This document shows positions 1 to 6,110 of a stretch of 22,772 nucleotides of DNA, piece after piece (position 1 is the first letter of the stretch; each line of letters opens with the position of its first letter). The notes below the pieces were generated by a model, which worked only from the letters and a program-made list of their open reading frames with translations, was not told the origin of the DNA and searched no databases. A program made the translations under genes and the position numbers. The DNA lies in contig VSPF01000021.1 in assembly GCA_009775195.1 (NCBI GenBank), positions 1 to 22,772 on the forward strand. Reading direction: 5' to 3'. This DNA is from Muribaculaceae bacterium. Lineage in GTDB: Bacteria > Bacteroidota > Bacteroidia > Bacteroidales > Muribaculaceae.

Positions 1-66
1 TGTTATTTGCATTTATCAAACCATAACCTATAACCAAAAGACTACTAACAGTGAGCAAGTTGCATA

Positions 67-78
67 CTTGCGAAACTT
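67..78 (-). repeat. AAGTTTCGCAAG intergenic motif, copy 1
   Basis: The minus strand reads AAGTTTCGCAAG about 25 nt past the stop of the C10 protease gene. It is followed by AACTTG, so CAAGTT and AACTTG can form a 6-bp stem around the motif. The same 12-mer occurs at 8150-8161 and 9670-9681, always outside genes. No other feature is seen in bases 1-102, and no strong terminator for the protease gene is visible there. Confidence 0.5.
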
Positions 79-102
79 GAATTTCTAATATGTCGGGCGG
101 TG

Positions 103-2361
103 TTATATCTTTATTTTCATGGTCTTGTTGCCGAGTTTTATTAAATATATGCCATGAGGTAAAGATGGTATAAATTGGGGGTTGCCTTGGTAGATTTGAA
201 TACCGAGAAGATTAAAGATGCTGATTATTCGATTATCACTATCCTCTTGGATGTTGGCTATTCCGCTATTTTCATGTTCAAAGATATTTAGGTCCTGCCA
301 TTGTGGGCTGCTCGAATATATCGCTGCAGAGCCAATGGGTACATATAATTTTAGACTATTCCAATTACATTGGTCAAAAATGTGGTCATAGGGATTCAGG
401 TTAGGTAAATCTGCTTTATTTTCCCAATGAACATACACCTCTTCTAACGACCGACAATATGTGAAAGCAAAGCCGCCAGTTATATTTTTGACCGTCGACG
501 GGATGTCAATAGAGGCCGCACCCGTGTTCTGAAAAGCACATCTTCCAATTGTTTCCAGACCATACGGTAACTCAATTTTTGGCACTTCACAATTATTAAA
601 TCCCCAACCGATTATTTCTTTCAATTTTGATGGTTGCGAGAAGGTGAGTTTGTTTACGGAGCAGGACATCGCACCTTCATTGATTACCCTTATATCGTTT
701 CCGACTACCAACTCATCTAATTTACTATCTCTAAAAGCGTCGATGCCTAATTCTACAACATCGTAAATTATTCCATCATAAGAAATTGTGTTTGGTATAG
801 TTACACAACCTTTATAACTATTGTATTTGTTATTTTTATATGTTACAGTTGCCGTATGGTCTTCGTTGAGGATATAAAATATACCATCGACCTCAATTTT
901 ACCATCATCAAGCTTATCAGTTACGTCTATATTTGAATATTTATATGACCCATTAATGACAGATAGTGAAATTGCTTCTTGTCTACCATCGTAAAATGTA
1001 AATTTATTCCACTGACCATCAGAAAATCTTAATGCCGGATAAACGAGATAGTCTCCGTCGGGGAGTTTTGAAGGAAGGGGCATGTCGTAGATAATCGAAA
1101 ACTCAGTTCCTTTACGCTTTGTAAACGAATAAAAATCATGAGTAGACATATTTTCTGCAATAGTGGCAACCTCATTGTAAACTTCACCATAGGGGTCATA
1201 AAAAATACCCAGAGGATTGTAGAAGTCTAATTCGCAGGAGATTTTACCGTTATCATACATGAAATCATATTTGCTACCAAATGTCATGGTGGCCACCCCT
1301 CCACAGTCTGGCTGAATCCCTATTTCAATGCAGCTAATATCCCATCCAATCGTAGGCAGATAGTATCCATCATTAGCACCATTCCAACCTAAATTGAAGT
1401 GGAAATAGCCATTTTCGTCATAACCATCGCAGATGAAAGAATGAGCGGTTATCCCAGGGATATCCGATATTGTGCCACTTACAAAAAACGGTCTGCCAGC
1501 GTCAAGCTCTTTTCGCATGGCATCCACAAAATATTGCTGACTGCACATATGGGGGTCGATTATACGTATGCCTTTATCATACCCGAAGTTTCTTACAAGA
1601 GCGTCATAGTGAACAGTCGCCCCACTCTCGCCAGAATACGAGGTGTGATTGGCGTATCCGCAGTCTCGCATTAAGACAGCAACAGCATTGGCGTTCTCTT
1701 CTGAAAAACCGAATTCGTAACTCTCCAACATTGCGTCCCATTGATATTGTGAAGAGGAGAAATCCAGAGATAAAATTTGATTATTCCATTCGTATCTTAC
1801 ACTTCCTGACCCAGATGACGGAAATTCCCAGAATTTCATAATTTGAGCTTGGGCTGTGTTCGTACAACCGGTTGCACAATGACTTCCATCGTATAGAACG
1901 GGTGTTAAATAATTATATGGTGAACCTTGCCCCCAGGCGGTCTTTAACAAAGGTAAAACATATTTAGGTGTAGTTCTTAGATTAGATTGCTCTTTTGGAA
2001 ATGAAGATTTATAAATCAATTCTTTCAGATTGACGGAATACAATGGGCATTGCAGGTTGAACAAATTATAGTCAAACACATTTTCGTTAGAATATCCAAG
2101 AATTTGAGGTAATCTATCATCTCCTGAGATAATTACGAAACCTTTATTATCGGATGGCTTGAAAATGTAGTAAGGCGCATTTTCATAGTCTTGTGCAGCA
2201 TTGAGAGAACGAGTGCCAATAGCGCAAGGTGCGTATATCTGTTCAATGGTTGTGTCGTTGAAGAAGTCTTGAGCAATGCTTTGGGCTTCATTCGGTGTGA
2301 TTTGACGCGCGTTAGCAATTAACGCCAGCACACCGAGTGATAATGATAAGATGTATCGCAT
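103..2361 (-). CDS. secreted C10 (streptopain-like) cysteine protease with leucine-rich repeats and type IX sorting domain
   Basis: A secreted papain-fold protease of the C10/SpeB type, 752 residues from the ATG at 2361. That start is chosen because it begins a clear signal peptide (MRYILSLSLGVLALIANA). The 70 in-frame codons upstream look like non-coding leader. Residues about 20-110 resemble the SpeB-type inhibitory propeptide. The catalytic Cys166 sits in HCATGC, His307 in TAHSF, and the FNLGWNG motif (Asn323, Trp326) matches the conserved NxGWxG region. Residues about 520-690 are BspA-type leucine-rich repeats. Residues about 700-752 form a type IX (Por) type A sorting tail (NLLGIQIYQG ... 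LPHGIYLIKL). The family normally degrades host or dietary protein at the surface. The gene is visibly AT-richer than the rest of the window, which suggests transfer or fast evolution. No gene is close enough to share an operon. Confidence 0.88.
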   Translation of the reverse strand: MRYILSLSLGVLALIANARQITPNEAQSIAQDFFNDTTIEQIYAPCAIGTRSLNAAQDYENAPYYIFKPSDNKGFVIISGDDRLPQILGYSNENVFDYNLFNLQCPLYSVNLKELIYKSSFPKEQSNLRTTPKYVLPLLKTAWGQGSPYNYLTPVLYDGSHCATGCTNTAQAQIMKFWEFPSSGSGSVRYEWNNQILSLDFSSSQYQWDAMLESYEFGFSEENANAVAVLMRDCGYANHTSYSGESGATVHYDALVRNFGYDKGIRIIDPHMCSQQYFVDAMRKELDAGRPFFVSGTISDIPGITAHSFICDGYDENGYFHFNLGWNGANDGYYLPTIGWDISCIEIGIQPDCGGVATMTFGSKYDFMYDNGKISCELDFYNPLGIFYDPYGEVYNEVATIAENMSTHDFYSFTKRKGTEFSIIYDMPLPSKLPDGDYLVYPALRFSDGQWNKFTFYDGRQEAISLSVINGSYKYSNIDVTDKLDDGKIEVDGIFYILNEDHTATVTYKNNKYNSYKGCVTIPNTISYDGIIYDVVELGIDAFRDSKLDELVVGNDIRVINEGAMSCSVNKLTFSQPSKLKEIIGWGFNNCEVPKIELPYGLETIGRCAFQNTGAASIDIPSTVKNITGGFAFTYCRSLEEVYVHWENKADLPNLNPYDHIFDQCNWNSLKLYVPIGSAAIYSSSPQWQDLNIFEHENSGIANIQEDSDNRIISIFNLLGIQIYQGNPQFIPSLPHGIYLIKLGNKTMKIKI

Positions 2362-2416
2362 ACCGGGTTTTGATGTTACCGCCGGACTCCCCTCGTTGGC
2401 GTTAGATTGGTTTACG

Positions 2417-2453
2417 AAAAAAGCGTAGGAATCTGTATCTGTTACCGTCCTAC
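2417..2453 (-). terminator. candidate attenuator/terminator in the leader of the C10 protease gene
   Basis: On the minus strand GTAGGA (2453-2448) can pair with TCCTAC (2430-2425), followed after GC by six T (2422-2417), which is the layout of an intrinsic terminator. The stem is only 6 bp with a 17-nt loop. The GGA at 2450-2448 also belongs to another stem: GTTGCCGTCC (2497-2488) with GGACGGTAAC (2450-2441), 10 bp with one G-U pair. The two stems are therefore mutually exclusive, as in a transcription attenuator. It ends 55 nt before the protease ATG. Confidence 0.4.
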
Positions 2454-2773
2454 TGTCAGAGGCTTCTCGCATTGCCCTATCAAAGTCGGACGGCAACTGC
2501 AGAAGCCCACGCCAGTATATGCAATCAGTACATCCGACACTATTTCTCTCGAAATATCGTGCCGAAGGCATGACAATTACATATCCACGGGCATCTACCG
2601 TTGCTCAATCCTTGACTTTGATATGAAATTTTGCCAGAATTTCTGCTTGTCAAGAATCAGCGCGGATAAACGCTTTTTATTATGTCTACACATCCCACCC
2701 CGCTCAAACCCCAGACCGGAAGTCGGCTCGGATGAACCTCTCCCTACTGGCGTGGTCTGCGAGGCGGTCTGCG
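2417..2773 (-). ncRNA. candidate structured leader RNA (about 350 nt) upstream of the C10 protease
   Basis: This gene-free stretch has a TAnnTTTG promoter box at its 5' side and a terminator-like hairpin at its 3' side. A long-range stem closes most of it: on the plus strand CCACGCCAGTA (2507-2517) matches TACTGGCGTGG (2745-2755), 11 bp. It is extended by GCAGA (2499-2503) with TCTGC (2756-2760) after a 3-nt bulge. Inside are further stems, for example CTTGAC (minus, 2654-2649) with GTCAAG (minus, 2617-2612), and a TGCC-TTC-GGCA hairpin near 2560-2570. It may be an independent small RNA or the 5' leader of the protease mRNA. I do not recognise it as RNase P, tmRNA or a riboswitch class that I know. 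Confidence 0.4.
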
Positions 2774-2777
2774 ATTG

Positions 2778-2785
2778 CAAAGTTA
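2778..2785 (-). promoter_or_regulatory. promoter -7 box (TAACTTTG) for the leader RNA / C10 protease
   Basis: The minus strand reads TAACTTTG, an exact match to the Bacteroidetes -7 consensus TAnnTTTG. No good TTTG -33 box lies about 20 nt upstream, only AT-rich sequence. Transcription would begin near 2773, giving a leader of about 410 nt to the ATG at 2361. Confidence 0.45.
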
Positions 2786-2900
2786 ATAATTTTTGTTAGA
2801 TTATTGACTAAATGTGTTGAAAAACATAAGAGTAATTTTTGAAGGGTGGAAGTGCGATTGCGTGGGGTAGCATATGGCAATATAGGTTTGGGATTTGTGA

Positions 2901-2956
2901 AACTGTCGAAGACAGTTCATTTATAGAAACCCCAGCTTTACAAAGTTAGCTTGGGT
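2901..2956 (+). repeat. left arm of outer inverted repeat (two hairpins)
   Basis: This 56-nt arm holds hairpin AACTGTC-GAA-GACAGTT (2901-2917), an 11-nt spacer, and a 28-nt imperfect palindrome starting ACCCCAGCT (2929-2956). The reverse complement of 3314-3369 has the same layout and length. The first hairpin is identical, the second matches at 26 of 28 positions, and the spacer is diverged. Bases 2786-2900 show nothing else that I can name. Confidence 0.85.
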
Positions 2957-2996
2957 CTAATGCGATATACTCAGAGAGGGTGTATCAAAATGAAAT

Positions 2997-3045
2997 GTCG
3001 TCGGAGACGACGCTTTTGTCGTTAACCCCGCCATCATTGGCGGGG
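2997..3045 (+). repeat. composite hairpin unit A
   Basis: Hairpin GTCGTC-GGA-GACGAC (2997-3011) is followed by GCTTTTGTCGTTA and then by hairpin CCCCGCCA-TCAT-TGGCGGGG (3026-3045). The reverse complement of 3154-3202 has the same order, spacer and length. Its stem differences are mostly compensated: GTCGTC/GACGAC against GTCCTC/GAGGAC, and an inner C-G pair against G-C. Confidence 0.8.
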
Positions 3046-3069
3046 ATTATAGGACATCTGCGATAAAAT

Positions 3070-3127
3070 GACCTCGGAGAGGTCGCAAACGACATGTAAT
3101 CAATTCCTTTGCGTCCTCTCCGAGGAC
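3070..3127. repeat. central pair of inverted hairpins
   Basis: Hairpin GACCTC-GGA-GAGGTC (3070-3084), followed by GCAAA, faces TTTGC and hairpin GTCCTC-TCC-GAGGAC (3113-3127). The 20-nt arms 3070-3089 and 3108-3127 are reverse complements at 18 of 20 positions. The two mismatches are one A-T pair inverted in the stem (GAC/GTC against GTC/GAC). This is the centre of symmetry of the whole array. Confidence 0.8.
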
Positions 3128-3153
3128 TTTATTTATATTGGTTTCTATTCTTA

Positions 3154-3202
3154 CCCCTCGAATAATCGTGGGGCTAACAACAAGAGCGTCCTCTTCGAGG
3201 AC
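3154..3202 (-). repeat. composite hairpin unit B (inverted copy of unit A)
   Basis: Read on the minus strand: hairpin GTCCTC-GAA-GAGGAC (3202-3188), spacer GCTCTTGTTGTTA, then a CCCC...GGGG hairpin with a 6-nt loop and one mismatched pair (3173-3154). It is the same layout as unit A on the opposite strand, with compensated stem changes. Confidence 0.8.
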
Positions 3203-3276
3203 TCCAGCATATATTTTTTGATACACCCTCCCTTGTATGTGTCTATGCACGCTATCCTGACACACTCTTAAGTGGG

Positions 3277-3293
3277 CAAGGTCTTCGACCTTG
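3277..3293 (-). repeat. isolated TC-GAA-GA core hairpin
   Basis: A perfect 7-bp stem with a triloop, CAAGGTC-GAA-GACCTTG on the minus strand. On the plus strand it is followed by GC, a T-rich spacer, GTCGTTA and the ACCCCAGCT hairpin at 3314. That repeats the hairpin-GC-T-rich-GTCGTTA-CCCC order seen in unit A. Confidence 0.75.
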
Positions 3294-3313
3294 GCACTGT
3301 TTTTTCAGTCGTT

Positions 3314-3369
3314 ACCCCAGCTAACTTCGTAAAGCTGGGGTTCTGACACAGGAACTGTCTTCGACAGTT
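3314..3369 (-). repeat. right arm of outer inverted repeat (two hairpins)
   Basis: Holds ACCCCAGCT/AGCTGGGGT (3314-3341, perfect 9-bp stem) and AACTGTC-TTC-GACAGTT (3353-3369, 7-bp stem). It is the inverted partner of 2901-2956. Bases 3370-3498 hold only a weak hairpin, TGAAAA/TTTTCA (3388-3405), and nothing else I can name. Confidence 0.85.
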
Positions 3370-3498
3370 TTCCCAAAAACCGAAACTTGAAAATAATAGT
3401 TTTCATACCTATTTAAAGGATGGGATTTCAAATTGGGGAGGAAACCGAAAGTTGCCTTACGCTTTCAGTCAGATGCAACAAAACCCCGAAATAATTTT

Positions 3499-3544
3499 GG
3501 CAAGACTTAGATGATAAGAGAGCTAAGTTCCTATCGCAGTTGCC
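3499..3544. repeat. second hairpin family, diverged copy
   Basis: Outer arms GGCAA (3499-3503) and TTGCC (3540-3544) enclose an inner stem ACTTAG (3505-3510) / CTAAGT (3523-3528), followed by TCCTAT. The same order (outer GGCA/TGCC, inner CTTG/CAAG, then TCCTAT) recurs at 3586-3644. The two are diverged direct copies whose inner stems differ but still pair. Confidence 0.5.
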
Positions 3545-3585
3545 TGAATTATCTCTACAAACCTCAATCGATGTTTTTAGTGTGT

Positions 3586-3644
3586 CAGGCGGCATGATGG
3601 CTTGTCTCGGAGAGCCAAGCTCCTATAATGGCATTGCCTGCCTG
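3586..3644. repeat. second hairpin family, better copy (cruciform-like)
   Basis: Outer stem CAGGC/GCCTG continues with bulges through GGCA/TGCC. The inner stem GCTTG-T-CTC / GAG-C-CAAGC (3600-3620) closes a GGA triloop with one mismatch. The inner core again contains TCGGAGA, the core of the main hairpin family. Confidence 0.55.
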
Positions 3645-3673
3645 GACGCACCGAGGGTCAATATTGGGATAAA

Positions 3674-3719
3674 ATAAAGACAAAAAGGCTTTTTGTACTT
3701 TTTGCCTTTTTGTCTTTAT
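3674..3719 (-). terminator. intrinsic terminator of the GH51-GH35 operon
   Basis: A perfect 16-bp inverted repeat, ATAAAGACAAAAAGGC (3674-3689) with its complement (3704-3719), and a 14-nt loop. It lies 28 nt beyond the GH35 stop. On the minus strand it ends in a T-rich tail. The A/T-rich stem and tails could let it work in both directions and insulate the hairpin array from the operon. Confidence 0.75.
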
Positions 3720-3746
3720 GTTTTTAATATGTCAGGCGAGGAGGGC

Positions 3747-6110
3747 TTATTTGATGTTGAAGGTTTTTTCGCTGACGTAGAGGCGGTAGTTGCGGATGGC
3801 GCCGGGGACTTCGGCTTCCATGCGCGGGAGGTATTGGATGGCTCCGACGTTTTGAACGGAGCCGAGGTCGATGACGACCACGTGGGGGAAGGGGGTGCCC
3901 TTGACTGTGCTCCAGTAGGTCGATTCTTGGAGGTCGAACATCTTGTCGGCCGAGCGGTTCACACCATCAACGTCCTCGCTGTCGGCATATACCACCGTCC
4001 AGGGTTCGCGCACGAGGCGCTGGCCCTTGTCGTTGACGACGTAGAACTCGGCAATGGCGGCATTGTCGCCACCGTCGACGGCATCGACGGCCTCGAGGGC
4101 TATGTAGCGGCCACGGACGGGTTTGGGCAGCGATGCCTCCTGCCAGCCGTTGCCGCCCTTGAAGCTGCCTGTCAGGGCCGGCTTGAGGCCGCCCAGGTCG
4201 AGGGTCTGACCTTCGAGACGGTGAGTCAAGGGCTTGGTGACGAGCAGGTTGTCGAGCAGCGGTTCGCGCAGGCCGGCAACCTTGGTGTCGCGCGGGCCGA
4301 GGATGTCGAAAACGAGGATTTCGTTCTCGCCCTTCTTGAGCCAGCAACCGGGCATATAGAGGGTCTGCTGCGGGCCGATTTCCCAGATGCGGCCCATGGG
4401 GTGGCCGTTGACATATACGAGGCCCTTGCCCCAGGTAGAAAAGTCGAGGAAGGTGTCGCCTACCTTGTTGACCTTGAATGTGCCGCGATATACGCCGCGA
4501 GGCAGTCGGCCGTCGGCACCTGGGGTGAAGGCCCCCGTAGGCATGAACTCGCCAATAGCGGTATAGGTGTCGTAGGTGTCTTCGATATTGTAGACCTTCC
4601 AGTCTTTGAGCTTGCAGGTGAAGTTGTGCTTACCCCTTGGCTCGGTGACTGTTACCTCGCCGACGATGCCTTTGAAGTCCTTGATGGCGCGGCCGAAGTT
4701 GATGCGGCCCATGGCCTCGACGAAGATGTCGAGCCTGGCACCTTCTTTGACGGCGGGGAGGGTGAGCTCTTTCTCGCCAAGGCGGCGGTCGAGCTTGCCG
4801 ATGTACTTGTCGTCGACAAATACCTGTGCGAAGTCGTGAGCGTCGCTGACAGTGAGCGTGCTGCCTGCGGCGAGGGCGGGCAGCGTGGTGCGGTAGAGGA
4901 TTGAGCCGAAGCCCTGGTCGTATTCCTCCATGGTCTTAAGCTCGGCGTCTTCCTTGGGCTCGGGCAGGTTGGCAAAGAGGGGAGCGACCTCGGTGAGGGT
5001 GAACTCGGGGACTGTCACGGCCTTGATAGAGGCCGGAATAGCCGGGAGCTTCTTGCCGTCGTAGTACTTTGCCAAGGTCTTGCGCAGGGCGTGGTATTTG
5101 GGCGTAAGCTGTCCCGACTCAGAAATGGGGGCATCGTAGTCGTAGCTGGTCACGTCGGGGGCGAAGCCGGGCGAGTTGGCGCCGGCCCAGTGGCCCCAGT
5201 TGGTGCCGCCGTGGGTCATGTAGAGGCTGAACGAGATGCCCTTCGACAGCATTTCGTCGATGCCGGCAATCATGTCGGCGGCAGGGCGCGTCTCGTGGTT
5301 GGCACCCCACTTGTCGAACCATCCGCTCCAGAACTCCGAGCACATCAGGGGACTGTCGGGACGCACCTGTTTGAGTTTGGCGAACTGCTGGTCGATGTTG
5401 GCGCCGGTGCCGAAGTTCATGGTCCAGAAGAGGTCGTCGAGGCCGTTGTTGAGGAAGTTCGACGACCAGTCGCACTGGAAGAGCGTCACCTTGTCGCCGA
5501 AGTTGCGGCGGAGCATGTCGCGAATGTTGCCTACATACTCCTTGTCGATGCCGTAGGAGCCGTATTCGTTCTCGACCTGTACCATGATGATTGGTCCGCC
5601 GTTGGCAACGGTGAGGTCGCCGACCTGCCCGGCAACGGCTTTCTGGAACTTGTCGACGCGCTCGAGGAAGTAGGGGTCGTTCTCGCGCAGGCGGATGTCT
5701 TTCTTCTTGAGCAGCCACCATGGCAGGCCGCCCATCTCCCACTCGGCGCATACATAGGGGCCGGGACGCAGGATTACCTTCATGTCGTTTTCCTGGCAGA
5801 GCTTGACGAACTTGCGCAGGTCGTTCTGACCGGTGAAGTCGAACTGTCCTTCTCGCGGTTCGTGGCTGTTCCAGAACACGTAGAGGCACACGGTGTTCAT
5901 GCCCAGGGCCTTGCACTGCTTGATGCGCTGGTCCCAGTAGGGTTCGGGTATGCGCGGATAGTGGAGCTCGGCGGCTTTTACCACATAAGGCTCCCCGTTG
6001 AGCAGGAAAGTGCCCTTGCCGGCCTCAAAACTCCCGGTTGCCGGCTCTGCCGCCATGGCCGGCGTGAGCGCGGCCATGCACAGCATAAGACTTGCAAGTA
6101 TCTTTTTCAT
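3747..6110 (-). CDS. GH35 beta-galactosidase, exported, with C-terminal discoidin-like domain
   Basis: A 787-residue glycoside hydrolase family 35 enzyme that removes terminal beta-galactose from oligosaccharides or glycan side chains. It has a signal peptide (about residues 1-20) and a catalytic barrel at about 30-350. The acid/base is Glu182 in QVENEYGSYG and the nucleophile is Glu259 in MCSEFWSGW. Beta-sandwich domains follow at about 390-620, then an F5/8-type (discoidin-like) domain at about 640-785 (YIALEAVDAV ... VVVIDLGSVQNVGAIQYLPR). Its ATG overlaps the TGA of the upstream GH51 gene (ATGA), which indicates translational coupling. The partner suggests action on arabinogalactan-type polymers, though the linkage cannot be read from sequence. 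Confidence 0.93.
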   Translation of the reverse strand: MKKILASLMLCMAALTPAMAAEPATGSFEAGKGTFLLNGEPYVVKAAELHYPRIPEPYWDQRIKQCKALGMNTVCLYVFWNSHEPREGQFDFTGQNDLRKFVKLCQENDMKVILRPGPYVCAEWEMGGLPWWLLKKKDIRLRENDPYFLERVDKFQKAVAGQVGDLTVANGGPIIMVQVENEYGSYGIDKEYVGNIRDMLRRNFGDKVTLFQCDWSSNFLNNGLDDLFWTMNFGTGANIDQQFAKLKQVRPDSPLMCSEFWSGWFDKWGANHETRPAADMIAGIDEMLSKGISFSLYMTHGGTNWGHWAGANSPGFAPDVTSYDYDAPISESGQLTPKYHALRKTLAKYYDGKKLPAIPASIKAVTVPEFTLTEVAPLFANLPEPKEDAELKTMEEYDQGFGSILYRTTLPALAAGSTLTVSDAHDFAQVFVDDKYIGKLDRRLGEKELTLPAVKEGARLDIFVEAMGRINFGRAIKDFKGIVGEVTVTEPRGKHNFTCKLKDWKVYNIEDTYDTYTAIGEFMPTGAFTPGADGRLPRGVYRGTFKVNKVGDTFLDFSTWGKGLVYVNGHPMGRIWEIGPQQTLYMPGCWLKKGENEILVFDILGPRDTKVAGLREPLLDNLLVTKPLTHRLEGQTLDLGGLKPALTGSFKGGNGWQEASLPKPVRGRYIALEAVDAVDGGDNAAIAEFYVVNDKGQRLVREPWTVVYADSEDVDGVNRSADKMFDLQESTYWSTVKGTPFPHVVVIDLGSVQNVGAIQYLPRMEAEVPGAIRNYRLYVSEKTFNIK

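Larger units (their letters stand above)
2976..3230. mobile_element. MITE-like element with perfect 15-bp terminal inverted repeats
   Basis: GAGGGTGTATCAAAA (2976-2990) and its exact reverse complement (3216-3230) bound 255 bp with no transposase and no convincing ORF. The ends resemble, from memory, the GAG-TGT-TCAAAA type of terminal repeats of several Bacteroidetes DDE insertion sequences, so it may be mobilised in trans. No target-site duplication is evident in the flanks. The interior is made of five or six hairpins arranged in opposite orientation about a centre near 3098. Confidence 0.55.

Noticed and set aside
2362..2571. In-frame extension of the protease gene by 70 codons
   Set aside because: It runs through the terminator-like hairpin and structured RNA, has no protein-like features, and would bury the signal peptide that begins at 2361.
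2417..2773. RNase P RNA, tmRNA or group II intron RNA
   Set aside because: The hallmark sequences of these RNAs that I know (for example the RNase P GAGGAAAGTCC core, the tmRNA tRNA-like ends, the intron domain V hairpin) are not present.
2595..2780. 61-codon minus-strand ORF
   Set aside because: It lies inside the candidate structured RNA and covers its long stem arm; the composition is not protein-like and no start signal is seen.
3068..3271. Short ORFs on both strands within the hairpin array
   Set aside because: They are by-products of palindromes: both strands are open because the sequence is self-complementary.
2901..3369. CRISPR array or integron attC sites
   Set aside because: There are no equal repeats with regular spacers. 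The R-box pattern RYYYAAC/GTTRRRY of attC sites is not met, although GTTAAC and CTAAC strings occur.
3693..4904. 403-codon plus-strand ORF opposite GH35
   Set aside because: It is an antisense shadow of GH35; it begins inside the operon terminator.
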